A DNA stretch of 64,000 nucleotides, from assembly GCF_030915445.1 (NCBI RefSeq), contig NZ_CP133264.1, positions 5,489,208-5,553,207 of the forward strand, read 5' to 3'. Shown here piece after piece: positions 51,796-61,154 of this stretch (its first letter is position 1; every line of letters begins with the position of its first letter). The translations under genes were made by a program, and so were the position numbers. Under the pieces are notes generated by a model. It saw only the letters and a program-made list of their open reading frames with translations, searched no databases and had not been told where the DNA came from. This stretch comes from Clostridium sp. OS1-26. GTDB lineage: Bacteria > Bacillota > Clostridia > Clostridiales > Clostridiaceae.

Positions 51796-52668
51796 CTAGG
51801 AAAAAAGCTTTGAGAAAAAGTTCTTAATTCCATCAAATAGATTACTAAAGAAACCCTTAGCTTGATCACTATTTAAGTTTTGTTTTAGTTGATTTGTTAC
51901 ATCATTTAGCTGATTTTTCATCTGTTTAAAATCCAAATTCAATCCATTTATCTTACCCATTAAGGAAGTTATATTCTTAATATCATCATTGCTTAAATTA
52001 ATGTTATAATTGTTAGTTACATTCGACACTATTTTTTCTATTTCTTTTTCATTTTTAGGCTTTTCTTTGATAACTTCTTTTTTTACTTCATTTATTAAAC
52101 TAGCTGCTTTGTCTTGTCCAATTTTCTCACCTAAATTACCAGTAGTAACTATTTCTTCATTAGCAACTTTCTTTTTGTTTTCATCAATCTTTTTACCACC
52201 AGTACTGTTTTCAAATCCTTTCAATATTCCTGTAAGTGCTGCAGTACCAGATACATTAAAAGGAGCTGATGCTTTAACATTGGCGTTCTCTATACCTGCA
52301 GTAATCAAAGCATTTTTTATCATATTTTCATTAACCCAATATATATTGTTTGTAGATATCTTCAATCCGCCTTTTGTAGTAGGTTCTACATAAGAACAGG
52401 ATATGGACTTTGTTCCTATCTGTTTTTCAGAAGCAACACCACCAAGGTACTTAACTTCCTCATCTCTATTAACTTCTAATATATTAGCTTCTTCCTTAGT
52501 AACACCAAAATACTTTAGCATGTCTTCCTTTTGTTGTTTTGTTAAATCTGCTCCTAACGTTACAACCTTATAAGCATCAGCATGAGCCTTTCCCACAGGT
52601 ACAGCTGTGATTATAGATGCAACAAAAAACATAAATAACAATTTACTTATAAATGTCTTACATCTCAT
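51796..52668 (-). CDS. Secreted DUF1002 (YpuA-like) protein
   Basis: The 290-residue protein has a signal peptide (LLFMFFVASIITAVPVGKAHA). A DUF1002 domain follows (YKVVTLGADLTKQQKEDMLK, ISCSYVEPTTKGGLKISTNN, ENANVKASAPFNVSGTAALT) with a helical C-terminus (LDFKQMKNQLNDVTNQLKQN). B. subtilis YpuA and relatives are exported and uncharacterised. AAGGAG lies upstream of ATG 52668. It has no obvious partner gene. The gap 52669-53019 shows only AT-rich promoter sequence. Confidence 0.85.
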   Translation of the reverse strand: MRCKTFISKLLFMFFVASIITAVPVGKAHADAYKVVTLGADLTKQQKEDMLKYFGVTKEEANILEVNRDEEVKYLGGVASEKQIGTKSISCSYVEPTTKGGLKISTNNIYWVNENMIKNALITAGIENANVKASAPFNVSGTAALTGILKGFENSTGGKKIDENKKKVANEEIVTTGNLGEKIGQDKAASLINEVKKEVIKEKPKNEKEIEKIVSNVTNNYNINLSNDDIKNITSLMGKINGLNLDFKQMKNQLNDVTNQLKQNLNSDQAKGFFSNLFDGIKNFFSKLFS

Positions 52669-53019
52669 CTTCTAAATCTCCTTTGTTTTTTTATGAATAA
52701 AATTCCCTAGTTTATTTAACCAACATAATATATTATATACATAATTAAACTCAAATCATATCCTAAAATTTTAGAATTAAATATCTTTAACTTTATTTTC
52801 CTACATTATAGACCTTAAAATCATTTAAAAACTTAGCATGATTATATAAACTTTGTACTTATATAATAAGATGGAAGTATTATAGCTGGTAATTATCGGA
52901 TAAAAAATTTACAATATATAGATACAAATGGTGATTTGTTATATAATTATATTTGGAGCAAAACATAAAGTCTATAAGGCTTTTATAAATATTAAAGCCT
53001 ATAGGACAGGAGGGATATT

Positions 53020-54021
53020 ATGAAAAAAAGAATAGGAACATTGCTTATGGCATTCATGCTTGTAGCTTCAACATTGTTTGCAATAGGCTGCTCAAAGGAC
53101 TCCGGCACTACTGGACAAGCTTCTAAGGAAACTAAAAAGGAAAAAGTTAAAATAGCCGCACTAAAAGGACCTACAGGTATGGGTATAGTTAAACTTATGG
53201 AGGAAAACAAGGATGCTTATGATATTACACTATTTGATTCACCAGACCAATTAGTATCTAAAATTGTAAACGGCGAGTTAGACGGTGCTGCAGTACCATC
53301 TAACCTTGCACCGGTTTTATATAATAAAACAAAAGGTGGAATTCAATTAGCAGGTATAAACACCTTAGGAATTCTATACATTGTTGAAAATGGTAACACA
53401 ATAAAAGATATAAAAGATTTAAAGGGAAAAACCATTTATTCTAGCGGAAAAGGTTCAACTCCAGAGTTTGTACTTAATTACATATTAAAGAAAAACGGTC
53501 TGGAACCAGATAAAGATGTTAAAATTGAGTACAAAATGCAGCATAGTGATCTAGCTACAGCAGTAGCTTCAAAGGAAGTTAAAATAGCTGTTTTACCAGA
53601 ACCTTTTGTAACTACGACAAAAATGAAGGACAAAGACTTGCAAGTAGCTATAGATTTAACTAAAGAATGGGAAAAAGTATCACAAGGCAATAGTAAGTTA
53701 GTAATGGGAACCTTAGTATTTAGAAAAGACTTCTTAGAAAAAAGAGGAAAAGACGCAGAAGAATTCTTAACTAAATATAAAGAATCTGTAGATTTTGTAA
53801 ATAAAAATAAAGAAGATGCAGCAAAGCTTATAGAAAAGAATGGTATACTTCCAAATGCTAAAATTGCAGAAATGGCTATTCCAAAGTGCAATATAGTATT
53901 TATAAACGCAAAGGATGGCAAAGATTCCTTAGATAAATTCTATAAAGTTTTAGAACAAAATGATCCAAAATCCATTGGAGGAAAACTACCAGATGAAAAT
54001 TTCTATTACAAAGGAAACTAG
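53020..54021 (+). CDS. ABC importer substrate-binding lipoprotein (SsuA/NMT1-like)
   Basis: The 333-residue protein has a lipobox (LFAIGC, Cys24) and an NMT1/SsuA-type binding fold (KIAALKGPTGMGIVKLMEEN, VNGELDGAAVPSNLAPVLYN, IKDLKGKTIYSSGKGSTPEF). The family binds sulfonates, nitrate, pyrimidine precursors or similar ligands; residues here do not fix the ligand. AGGAGGG precedes ATG. The next two genes, a permease and an ATPase, complete the importer and overlap or follow it closely. Confidence 0.88.
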   Translation: MKKRIGTLLMAFMLVASTLFAIGCSKDSGTTGQASKETKKEKVKIAALKGPTGMGIVKLMEENKDAYDITLFDSPDQLVSKIVNGELDGAAVPSNLAPVLYNKTKGGIQLAGINTLGILYIVENGNTIKDIKDLKGKTIYSSGKGSTPEFVLNYILKKNGLEPDKDVKIEYKMQHSDLATAVASKEVKIAVLPEPFVTTTKMKDKDLQVAIDLTKEWEKVSQGNSKLVMGTLVFRKDFLEKRGKDAEEFLTKYKESVDFVNKNKEDAAKLIEKNGILPNAKIAEMAIPKCNIVFINAKDGKDSLDKFYKVLEQNDPKSIGGKLPDENFYYKGN

Positions 54022-54739
54022 AAAAATAGGAATATTAATATTTTGGGTGTTAATTTGGGAGCTTTGCTCCCTTTTTATTAATAAACCAATCCTACTTCCC
54101 TCTCCCATTGAAGTTTTAAAGGTCTTAATAGTGCTTATTGGAAAAAGTTATTTCTGGGAAAGTGTTTTCAGCAGTGTATTTAGAGTTATATTAGGGCTTT
54201 TTTTATCAATAGGCGTAGGGGTGTTAACAGGGGTTATTGCAGGAGCTAATAAATTTATAGAAGAATTATTAGAGCCACTAATTGTATGTATAAAATCTAC
54301 TCCTGTTATGTCCATAATAATTTTAGCTTTAGTTTGGTTTAAGTCTTCCCATGTACCTATATTTACTACTATACTAATGTGCTTTCCAATAATATATACT
54401 AATGTGCTTCATGGAATAAAATCTGTAGATGTACAATTGGTTCAAATGGCTAATGTATATAAAGTAAAGAATAAATACATAATAAAGGACATTTATTTGC
54501 CTTCAATAAGCCATTATATCATTTCTGGAATATTGATGTGTTTAGGTCTTGGATGGAAAGTTTCTGTGACTTCTGAAGTTTTAAGCACTCCAAAATATTC
54601 TATAGGTTTGAATCTACTAAATGCTAAGTCAACTTTAGAAACAGCAGAGCTCTTTGCATGGACTATTGTAGTCGTCTTGCTAAGCTTTATCTTTGAACAT
54701 ATATTTAAACTCTATATTAAGGCATCTTCAAAAAAATAA
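53993..54739 (+). CDS. ABC importer permease (SsuC-like)
   Basis: Start ATG 53993 has GGAGG upstream and overlaps the previous gene by 29 bp. About 248 residues form six membrane segments with the BPD-transport loop (LVQMANVYKVKNKYIIKDIY). The protein ends IKASSKK; the DNA of this end (AGGCATCTTCAAAAAA) also occurs in the inverted repeat at 19982, so the tail may be repeat-derived. Confidence 0.87.
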   Translation: MKISITKETRKIGILIFWVLIWELCSLFINKPILLPSPIEVLKVLIVLIGKSYFWESVFSSVFRVILGLFLSIGVGVLTGVIAGANKFIEELLEPLIVCIKSTPVMSIIILALVWFKSSHVPIFTTILMCFPIIYTNVLHGIKSVDVQLVQMANVYKVKNKYIIKDIYLPSISHYIISGILMCLGLGWKVSVTSEVLSTPKYSIGLNLLNAKSTLETAELFAWTIVVVLLSFIFEHIFKLYIKASSKK

Positions 54740-54764
54740 CTTCAGTCGATAGAGGATGGTATTT

Positions 54765-55385
54765 ATGGAACTATTAAATAATTACGAAGTGCAAATAAAA
54801 GACTTATGTAAATCCTATGAGAATCATAAAGTTCTATACAACTTCAGTATGAATTTTACAAAAAATAAAATTACTGTTATTACAGGTCCTTCTGGTTGCG
54901 GAAAAACTACACTCTTAAACATTATAGGTGGTATTGAAAAAGACTATAACGGACAAATAATTTCACCTAACAATAGTATATCATACATATTTCAGGAGGA
55001 TAGACTTCTTCCTCATCTTACAGTTTATGAAAACATAGCCTTTGTATTGAAGTCTACAATGAGTAAAGAAGATATGAATACTATAATAAATAAATATTTA
55101 AACATGGTTAAGCTATCTGAATATAAACATAAACTTCCAAGCAAATTAAGCGGAGGTATGAAAAGAAGGGTTGCTATAGCTAGGGCTTTTGCTTATAAAA
55201 GTAGATTGCTCTTAATGGATGAACCTTTTAAAGGGCTAGATGATAAGTTAAAAATGGAAATAATAGATGAATTCTTAAAGCTTCATAGAGAGGATAGACG
55301 AACTGTTATTCTTGTAACTCATGATATGAAAGAGGCAGAGCTTTTAGGTGATATCATTTACTCTATGCCATCATTGAATAAATAG
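54765..55385 (+). CDS. ABC importer ATPase (SsuB-like)
   Basis: ATG 54765 is preferred to ATG 54756, because AGAGG lies 10 bases before it. The 206-residue ATPase has Walker A GPSGCGKTTLLN, signature LSGGMKRRVAIARA and Walker B LLLMDEPFKGLD. At about 206 residues it is a little short for SsuB-type ATPases but complete. It closes the three-gene importer operon. Confidence 0.88.
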   Translation: MELLNNYEVQIKDLCKSYENHKVLYNFSMNFTKNKITVITGPSGCGKTTLLNIIGGIEKDYNGQIISPNNSISYIFQEDRLLPHLTVYENIAFVLKSTMSKEDMNTIINKYLNMVKLSEYKHKLPSKLSGGMKRRVAIARAFAYKSRLLLMDEPFKGLDDKLKMEIIDEFLKLHREDRRTVILVTHDMKEAELLGDIIYSMPSLNK

Positions 55386-55399
55386 TAATTTTGAAACTT

Positions 55400-55434
55400 G
55401 TTGTGCTAGTTAAAGTAACTTTAACTAGCACAAC
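55400..55434. terminator. Perfect palindromic terminator
   Basis: GTTGTGCTAGTTAAAG and CTTTAACTAGCACAAC form a 16-bp perfect stem with loop TAA, between the importer operon and the convergent dehydrogenase gene. Confidence 0.85.
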
Positions 55435-55442
55435 AGATTAAT

Positions 55443-56963
55443 TTATTTTCCTCCTAGTGATCCATCCCAGGAATCTACCTTAGTATTCTTCATCTCATCT
55501 TCATCAAACCATCTAGTAGTTACTGCCTTAGTTTCTGTATAAAATCTTATTCCATCTTTACCTAAACAATGCAAATCACCAATAAAGGAATTTTTATGAC
55601 CTGTAAATGGAAACATTGTTACTGGAACTGGAATTCCTACATTTATTCCTACCATGCCGCCATGGGTTCTCCTAGCAAATTCACGACTATAGTATCCGCT
55701 TTGTGTAAACACTACTGACCCATTTGCAAATGGATTGTTATTCATAACTTTTAGTCCTTCTTCAAAATTCTTAACTCTCTTTATACATAATACTGGCCCA
55801 AATATCTCACTATCTCCTACTGTCATCTCTGGAGTTACATGATCAAGTATTGTAGGTCCAAGATAAAAGCCTTTTTCATATCCTTCTACAGAGGTATTGC
55901 GGCCATCTAATAAAAGTTTTGCTCCTTGCTCTAATCCTTTTTCTATCCATTTTAACACAAAATTTCTGTGTTCTTCTGTTACTACAGGACCAAGTTGGGA
56001 TTTTTCATCATATGCAGGACCTACTTTAAGTTCCTTTGCATATTGTACAATAAGTTCTACTAGCTTATCTGCTATACTTTCATGAGCTACTACCACTGGA
56101 AGAGCCATACATCTTTCTCCCGCACATCCAAAAGAAGAGTTTATAATGCCGCGAGCTGTTCTTTCTAATGCTGCATCTTCTAACACAAGTCCATGATTTT
56201 TTGCTTCACATAACGCTTGCACTCTCTTACCATTAGCTGCTGCTGTTGCATATATATGCAAGCCAACAGAAGTTGATCCAACAAAGGTTATACCCTTTAT
56301 ATCAGGATGTTTTAAGAATATCTCAGCTTCTTTTCTGCTACAGGTAACTATATTTAAAACACCATCTGGAAGACCAGCTTCTTTCCAAAGTTCTGCACAT
56401 CTTAAAGCAGTCATAGGTGTCATTGAAGATGCTTTTATAACAATAGTATTTCCTGCTGCTATACAAAGAGGAGCCATCCATCCCATTGGCACCATACCTG
56501 GAAAATTAAATGGAGCTATACCTGCAAAAACTCCTAAAGGTTCACGATATAGAACAGTATCGTATCCTGTAGAGGTATCCATAAGTGATTCTCCCATCAT
56601 TAATGTAGGAGCACCACATGCAAATTCTACACACTCCTTAATTTTCATTATGTCTCCTTTTGATTCTTCCAACACTTTTCCGTGCTCTGTTGCTACCATC
56701 CTAGTGAGCTCTTCAGCATGCTCATCTATAAGCTCCCTAAATCTATATAATACTTGTACTCTTTTCATTACAGGTTGTTGAGACCAGGAAGGAAATGCAT
56801 CGCTTGCTGCCTTTATTGCAAAGTTAACATCCTCTTCTGTACAGCAAGGTGCCTGTGCTAATACTTCCCCTGTACTTGGATTAAATACATTCATATATTT
56901 ATCTGTTTTCGATTCATGAAATTTTCCATTAACAAAAAACCCTAATTTTTTTACTTCGCTCAT
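55443..56963 (-). CDS. mmsA: (Methyl)malonate-semialdehyde dehydrogenase (CoA-acylating)
   Basis: The 506-residue enzyme has the MmsA/IolA signature: FNFPGMVPMGWMAPLCIAAG, ITFVGSTSVGLHIYATAAAN and the catalytic Cys in GCAGERCMALPVVV. It converts malonate semialdehyde or methylmalonate semialdehyde with CoA and NAD into acetyl-CoA or propionyl-CoA. The neighbouring class III aminotransferase would make such semialdehydes from beta-alanine or 3-aminoisobutyrate. A PucR regulator gene lies 48 bp upstream on the same strand. An inositol-catabolic role (iolA) is the alternative, but no iol genes are near. Confidence 0.88.
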   Translation of the reverse strand: MSEVKKLGFFVNGKFHESKTDKYMNVFNPSTGEVLAQAPCCTEEDVNFAIKAASDAFPSWSQQPVMKRVQVLYRFRELIDEHAEELTRMVATEHGKVLEESKGDIMKIKECVEFACGAPTLMMGESLMDTSTGYDTVLYREPLGVFAGIAPFNFPGMVPMGWMAPLCIAAGNTIVIKASSMTPMTALRCAELWKEAGLPDGVLNIVTCSRKEAEIFLKHPDIKGITFVGSTSVGLHIYATAAANGKRVQALCEAKNHGLVLEDAALERTARGIINSSFGCAGERCMALPVVVAHESIADKLVELIVQYAKELKVGPAYDEKSQLGPVVTEEHRNFVLKWIEKGLEQGAKLLLDGRNTSVEGYEKGFYLGPTILDHVTPEMTVGDSEIFGPVLCIKRVKNFEEGLKVMNNNPFANGSVVFTQSGYYSREFARRTHGGMVGINVGIPVPVTMFPFTGHKNSFIGDLHCLGKDGIRFYTETKAVTTRWFDEDEMKNTKVDSWDGSLGGK

Positions 56964-57010
56964 AGTAACCCTCCTACATTTGCGTGCGCAATAATATAAT
57001 TATTTTAATA

Positions 57011-58222
57011 TTAAAAGTCATTCATCTGTTTTATCAGATATCCAAGATAAAATTCTACTCTTACCTTTACATCTGTTAGATCCTGTTTCAATATTTCTTG
57101 TATTTTATTGATTTTATATATCAATGTATTTCTATGCATGTAAAGCCTCTGTGCTGTTTGTACGTAATGTCCATTTTCTTGAAGGAATATATAAAATATC
57201 TTGGTGAAATCTGTACCATTTTGTGCATCATATTGTTCTAATTTTCCAATTGTGGCGTCGTAATACTCCTTTAAACTGCTTATATTTTCTATTTCAGTAA
57301 GCAGCTTATATGCTCCTATATTTGAATAGTACATGGTTTCACCCATATGTTCTTCTGACTTTATTGCTTTTAAAGCTTTCTCTGCTTCTATATAGCTCTT
57401 TTTTATTCCTGAAAACTCTGTATAAGCATTACCAATCCCTATACTTATACCGACATCGGGAAAACCATTTTTAATGCTTTCTCTAATAATCTGCGAAAGA
57501 TCCTTTAAATTAGTAAACTTATTTTTTTCATTAATTATAAGCAATACAATAGAGTCATTTTGTAAAAAACTTATAGCTCTATACCTAGGATCCCAAACTG
57601 CATTATTTACCGTTCTTAGCAAGCAGTTCTTGACATGAACTATGTTTTGTTCATCTTCAATATTTTTAAAGGATAGATATTTTTCAAGCTTATTCATTTT
57701 TACAATAATTATTCTAAATGAATTTAGATAGCTATAACCATAGGCCGAAATCTTTTCTATAAAATCTTCATAAATAATCTTGTTATTAAATATGATATTC
57801 TTTAATAAGTCTTGACAGGCAATCTCCTCCAACTGTCTTTTTATTATATCCCCACATATAATTCTTGTTATTTCAGCTAAACTAATTTCCCAAGGAATTT
57901 CAAATACTGGAAAATCATTTTTATCTGCAAGTTTCTTTACTTCAGCAGGGATCTCTGTAAGATATCTGCCAGTGTTTACAATAAGTCCTGATGCCTTTTT
58001 TTCAATTAGTCCTTCTATCATTTCAATTAAACCTAATGTATTGTTTAGAATTCCTATACCTGTAAGCATTATTAAATCATCATTTTTTACGTATTTTATA
58101 AGATCTGGAGTTTCCAAAGCATGGACCCATGTTACTATTTTAGAAACTCCCTTATTTCCGCCTACTAGCTTTAAATCCTTTAATTCAGGTAAATTTATCA
58201 ACTGATCAATTCTAACACCCAT
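57011..58222 (-). CDS. PucR-family transcriptional regulator
   Basis: The 403-residue protein has an N-terminal PucR ligand domain (INLPELKDLKLVGGNKGVSK), a degenerate GGDEF/CdaR-like middle (about 170-290) and a C-terminal PucR-type helix-turn-helix (YVQTAQRLYMHRNTLIYKIN). Such proteins activate amino-acid, purine or pyrimidine breakdown genes in response to the substrate. It lies between the aminotransferase and dehydrogenase genes, all on one strand, and probably controls both. Confidence 0.88.
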   Translation of the reverse strand: MGVRIDQLINLPELKDLKLVGGNKGVSKIVTWVHALETPDLIKYVKNDDLIMLTGIGILNNTLGLIEMIEGLIEKKASGLIVNTGRYLTEIPAEVKKLADKNDFPVFEIPWEISLAEITRIICGDIIKRQLEEIACQDLLKNIIFNNKIIYEDFIEKISAYGYSYLNSFRIIIVKMNKLEKYLSFKNIEDEQNIVHVKNCLLRTVNNAVWDPRYRAISFLQNDSIVLLIINEKNKFTNLKDLSQIIRESIKNGFPDVGISIGIGNAYTEFSGIKKSYIEAEKALKAIKSEEHMGETMYYSNIGAYKLLTEIENISSLKEYYDATIGKLEQYDAQNGTDFTKIFYIFLQENGHYVQTAQRLYMHRNTLIYKINKIQEILKQDLTDVKVRVEFYLGYLIKQMNDF

Positions 58223-58346
58223 AATTCAACCTCACTGTATACAGTATTTTAAAATATAATCAATACACTATTATATTTAATTATACATTAAATTATTTGT
58301 AATTAAAATTCAGTTTTGTTTAATTATGGATGTATAGCGTAAATTA

Positions 58347-59690
58347 TTACTCTACATAGCCATCAGCAATATCTAAAGCTTTATCTATTGCAGTAAATGC
58401 CTTTTTCATTTCTTCTTCGTTGATTATACAAGGTGGTACAATGAAGATATAGTTCCATCTAATATACATATAAATACCATCATCCATCAATGATTTTTTC
58501 ACTCTATCCGTTACTTCTCCACTTCCATTCCATGGAACAATAGGTTCTTTAGTATTTCGATTCTTAACAAGTTCTATACAGCCAAATAAACCTATATTTC
58601 TCACATTACCTATACATTTATGCTTCTTTATCTGTTCTTCTAAAAGCTCTGTCATTAAAGCACCTTGTAATTTTGCATTTTCAATTATTTTCTCTTCTTT
58701 ATAGGCTTTTATGGTTGCAACAGCTGCCGCACAGGCTACAGGATGACCACTATATGTGAGACCACAGAAAAGATTTTTATCATAGATAGCTTTTGTAACT
58801 TCATCAGATAAACCTACAGCACCTAATGGTATATAACCAGAATTTATACCTTTTGCCATTGTCATTATATCAGGAAGCACTTCAAAGTTATCAATACCAA
58901 ACCATTCTCCAGTTCTGCCAAAGCCACTCATAACTTCGTCAACAATAAGGAGTATCTTATATTTATCACATAATGCTCTAAGTTCAGTAAAGTATTCTTT
59001 TGGAGGAATAAAAATTCCATTAGATCCAGTTACAGCTTCTATAATTATTGCTGCTACAGTATCAGGATTTTCATACATAATTGTTTCTTCAATATGCTTT
59101 ACACATTCCATGTTGCATTTACCATGTTCTTTGCCAAAGGTACATCTATAACAGTATGGATCAAATACTCTAACAACACCAGGCATCCCAGGTTCAACTG
59201 GCGGCCTTCTAGGATCTCCTGTCATTGCTATTGCTCCATAAGTAGAGCCGTGATATGAACGATAGCGTGAAATAACCTTCCATTTTCCCGTTGCCATTCT
59301 TGCTATCTTAATAGCATTCTCATTTGCATCAGCTCCACCATTGGTAAAAAAGAAATGATTTATGCCTTTTGGTGTAATCTCACTTAATAACTTAGCGAGT
59401 GAACTACGAGATTCTGTAGCAAAACTTGGAACAATGTAACAAAGCTTTTCTGCTTGTTCCTTTATAGCTTGAACAACCTTTGGATGCTGATGACCAATAT
59501 TTTGATTTACCAGCTGAGCGGCCATGTCCAAATATTCTTTTCCTTTGTCATCCTTGAAATAGCATCCTTTTGCTTCATTAACTACTAAAGGATTGAGCTT
59601 AGATTGTACCGACCAAGAATGAATTACATGATTTCTATCATTTTCATATACATCATTCGTATTCACCTTATCAGAAATATTAGTATTCAT
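58347..59690 (-). CDS. Class III omega-aminotransferase (beta-alanine/taurine:pyruvate type)
   Basis: The 447-residue PLP enzyme has the class III pattern: FFTNGGADANENAIKIAR, the pocket Asp in LLIVDEVMSGFGRTGEWFG and the PLP Lys in TMAKGINSGYIPLGAVG. The opening HSWSVQSKLNPLVV and a Cys cluster (YCYRCTFGKEHGKCNMEC) recall taurine- or beta-alanine:pyruvate aminotransferases. With MmsA next to it, beta-alanine or 3-aminoisobutyrate is the likelier substrate; taurine would need a sulfoacetaldehyde enzyme not seen here. Confidence 0.85.
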   Translation of the reverse strand: MNTNISDKVNTNDVYENDRNHVIHSWSVQSKLNPLVVNEAKGCYFKDDKGKEYLDMAAQLVNQNIGHQHPKVVQAIKEQAEKLCYIVPSFATESRSSLAKLLSEITPKGINHFFFTNGGADANENAIKIARMATGKWKVISRYRSYHGSTYGAIAMTGDPRRPPVEPGMPGVVRVFDPYCYRCTFGKEHGKCNMECVKHIEETIMYENPDTVAAIIIEAVTGSNGIFIPPKEYFTELRALCDKYKILLIVDEVMSGFGRTGEWFGIDNFEVLPDIMTMAKGINSGYIPLGAVGLSDEVTKAIYDKNLFCGLTYSGHPVACAAAVATIKAYKEEKIIENAKLQGALMTELLEEQIKKHKCIGNVRNIGLFGCIELVKNRNTKEPIVPWNGSGEVTDRVKKSLMDDGIYMYIRWNYIFIVPPCIINEEEMKKAFTAIDKALDIADGYVE

Positions 59691-59935
59691 TATTCCTATA
59701 CACCTCGCTTCTCTAGATTATAAATTAACTACTTATTTGAATTCCCTTGCTTTATGATATTATAATAGCATCCGTAAAAAGCAATGTATATGTACCAAAT
59801 GTACAAGTATTTTCGTATTTTTTACGAATAATTTAATTTTATTTAATTAATCATAGCGGTTTATATTAAAAATGTTAAAATTATCACAATCCTTAGTCAC
59901 ATATTGTCAATATTTAATATATCTATAGTAAAATA

Positions 59936-59970
59936 AGAGCCCCATCCAGTATAGAACTGGACAAGGCTCT
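59936..59970 (-). terminator. Terminator of the cobalt transport operon
   Basis: AGAGCC and CCAGT pair with ACTGG and GGCTCT around a TATAG loop, with a symmetric internal loop. TTATTTTA follows on the minus strand. A second small hairpin (ACTGC/GCAGT, near 59981-59996) precedes it. The gap 59691-59935 holds only the aminotransferase promoter region. Confidence 0.75.
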
Positions 59971-60048
59971 AATCAAGCACTGCTTTTTGCAGTACCGTTA
60001 TTTCTTTATCTTTCAATGTATATGAGTATATGAAAACATTATGCGATT

Positions 60049-60363
60049 TTACTCTGCTGATTTTCTTGTTTTTTTTCTCTCTACTAATCTTCCCATATAG
60101 AAGGCTAGAACACCTACTCCAATACCTGTCTGTACACAGAAGAGTAAACTCTCAATTTCCCCTGGTAGTTCTCCACCAATCCAAGTTTCCATAACAGGCG
60201 TAAACCAAGGCTTATACTCAGTACCTGTAATCTGGGAAACAACTTGGCTTCCTGCATCATCGGAGCCACCAAATTCGGCACCCTTTAATGTAAATAATGG
60301 TATAATAGCAATTAATGCAGCAATTACTAATAAGATTATAACCTTCTTTTTTGTCTTTGCCAT
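60049..60363 (-). CDS. cbiN: Cobalt transport protein CbiN
   Basis: The 104-residue protein has two membrane segments (VIILLVIAALIAIIPLFTL and LLFCVQTGIGVGVLAFYMG) around a short loop with EFGGSDDAGSQ, and a basic tail. CbiN is the small auxiliary subunit of the cobalt ECF importer and loops its substrate into CbiM. Its start overlaps the cbiM stop at 60363. Confidence 0.92.
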   Translation of the reverse strand: MAKTKKKVIILLVIAALIAIIPLFTLKGAEFGGSDDAGSQVVSQITGTEYKPWFTPVMETWIGGELPGEIESLLFCVQTGIGVGVLAFYMGRLVERKKTRKSAE

Positions 60364-61115
60364 TAATTTTCACCTCTCTTTAAAAATCCAAGACCTGTTA
60401 ACTCAGATTTTGCATATGCTTCAAGACCTATAATGATGACAACAGTCAAAATACCTTCGATAATTGCAAGTGGAAGCTGTGTCGGCGCAAATACTGCAAG
60501 GAACTTGGCTGCAGATGCTGCGACACCACCGTTCTGAGATGGATATGCAAGTGCAAGCTGAATACTGGTTACACAATAGGTGAATAAATCACCTATTGCT
60601 GCTGCTAAAAAAACACCTACATGTTTATTTACTTTCAACTTTTCGCATAATTTATAGATTCCATAAGAAACTAATGGACCTGCAATAGCCATGGAAAATG
60701 TATTAGCACCAAGAGATGTCAATCCTCCATGAGCAAGCAGGATTGCCTGGAAAATCAGTACAATGATACCTAGGATGCCGACTGCGGTTGGTCCGAATAA
60801 AATTGCGCCAAGTCCAGTACCAGTCATATGTGAACAACTTCCTGTTACTGATGGAATCTTTAAAGATGAAATTACGAAAATGAATGCGCCTGCCATAGCA
60901 AGAATAGTAATGGATTTACGGTTTTCGGACAATGTTTTCTTAATTGATAAGTAACCTGTTACTAAAAATGGAACGCAGATAGCACCCCATATAATACAGA
61001 ACTTTGGTGGAAGATATCCTTCCATAATGTGCATTGCGTTTGCTACGGTATCTACTCCGAAAGTTAACGCAAAAACCGTCATAATAGCGACAATTCTCTT
61101 TTCTTTTTGATTCAT
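60363..61115 (-). CDS. cbiM: Cobalt-binding S component CbiM
   Basis: The 250-residue membrane protein has a cleavable N-terminal segment ending before MHIMEGYLPP; the free N-terminal Met-His of the mature protein coordinates Co(II) in this family. SCSHMTGTGLGAILFGPTAV and FSMAIAGPLVSYGIYKL are conserved core motifs. It lies after cbiO and before cbiN. The base composition is richer in GC than the genes upstream of 60 kb. Confidence 0.94.
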   Translation of the reverse strand: MNQKEKRIVAIMTVFALTFGVDTVANAMHIMEGYLPPKFCIIWGAICVPFLVTGYLSIKKTLSENRKSITILAMAGAFIFVISSLKIPSVTGSCSHMTGTGLGAILFGPTAVGILGIIVLIFQAILLAHGGLTSLGANTFSMAIAGPLVSYGIYKLCEKLKVNKHVGVFLAAAIGDLFTYCVTSIQLALAYPSQNGGVAASAAKFLAVFAPTQLPLAIIEGILTVVIIIGLEAYAKSELTGLGFLKRGEN

Positions 61116-61154
61116 TTTATTTCTCCCCCTTATGTTGTTTTAATTTATATTAAT

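Noticed and set aside
53993-59690. A taurine-degradation operon as the firm call
   Set aside because: The dehydrogenase is a clear MmsA-type enzyme and no sulfoacetaldehyde-specific gene is present, so taurine is kept only as an alternative.
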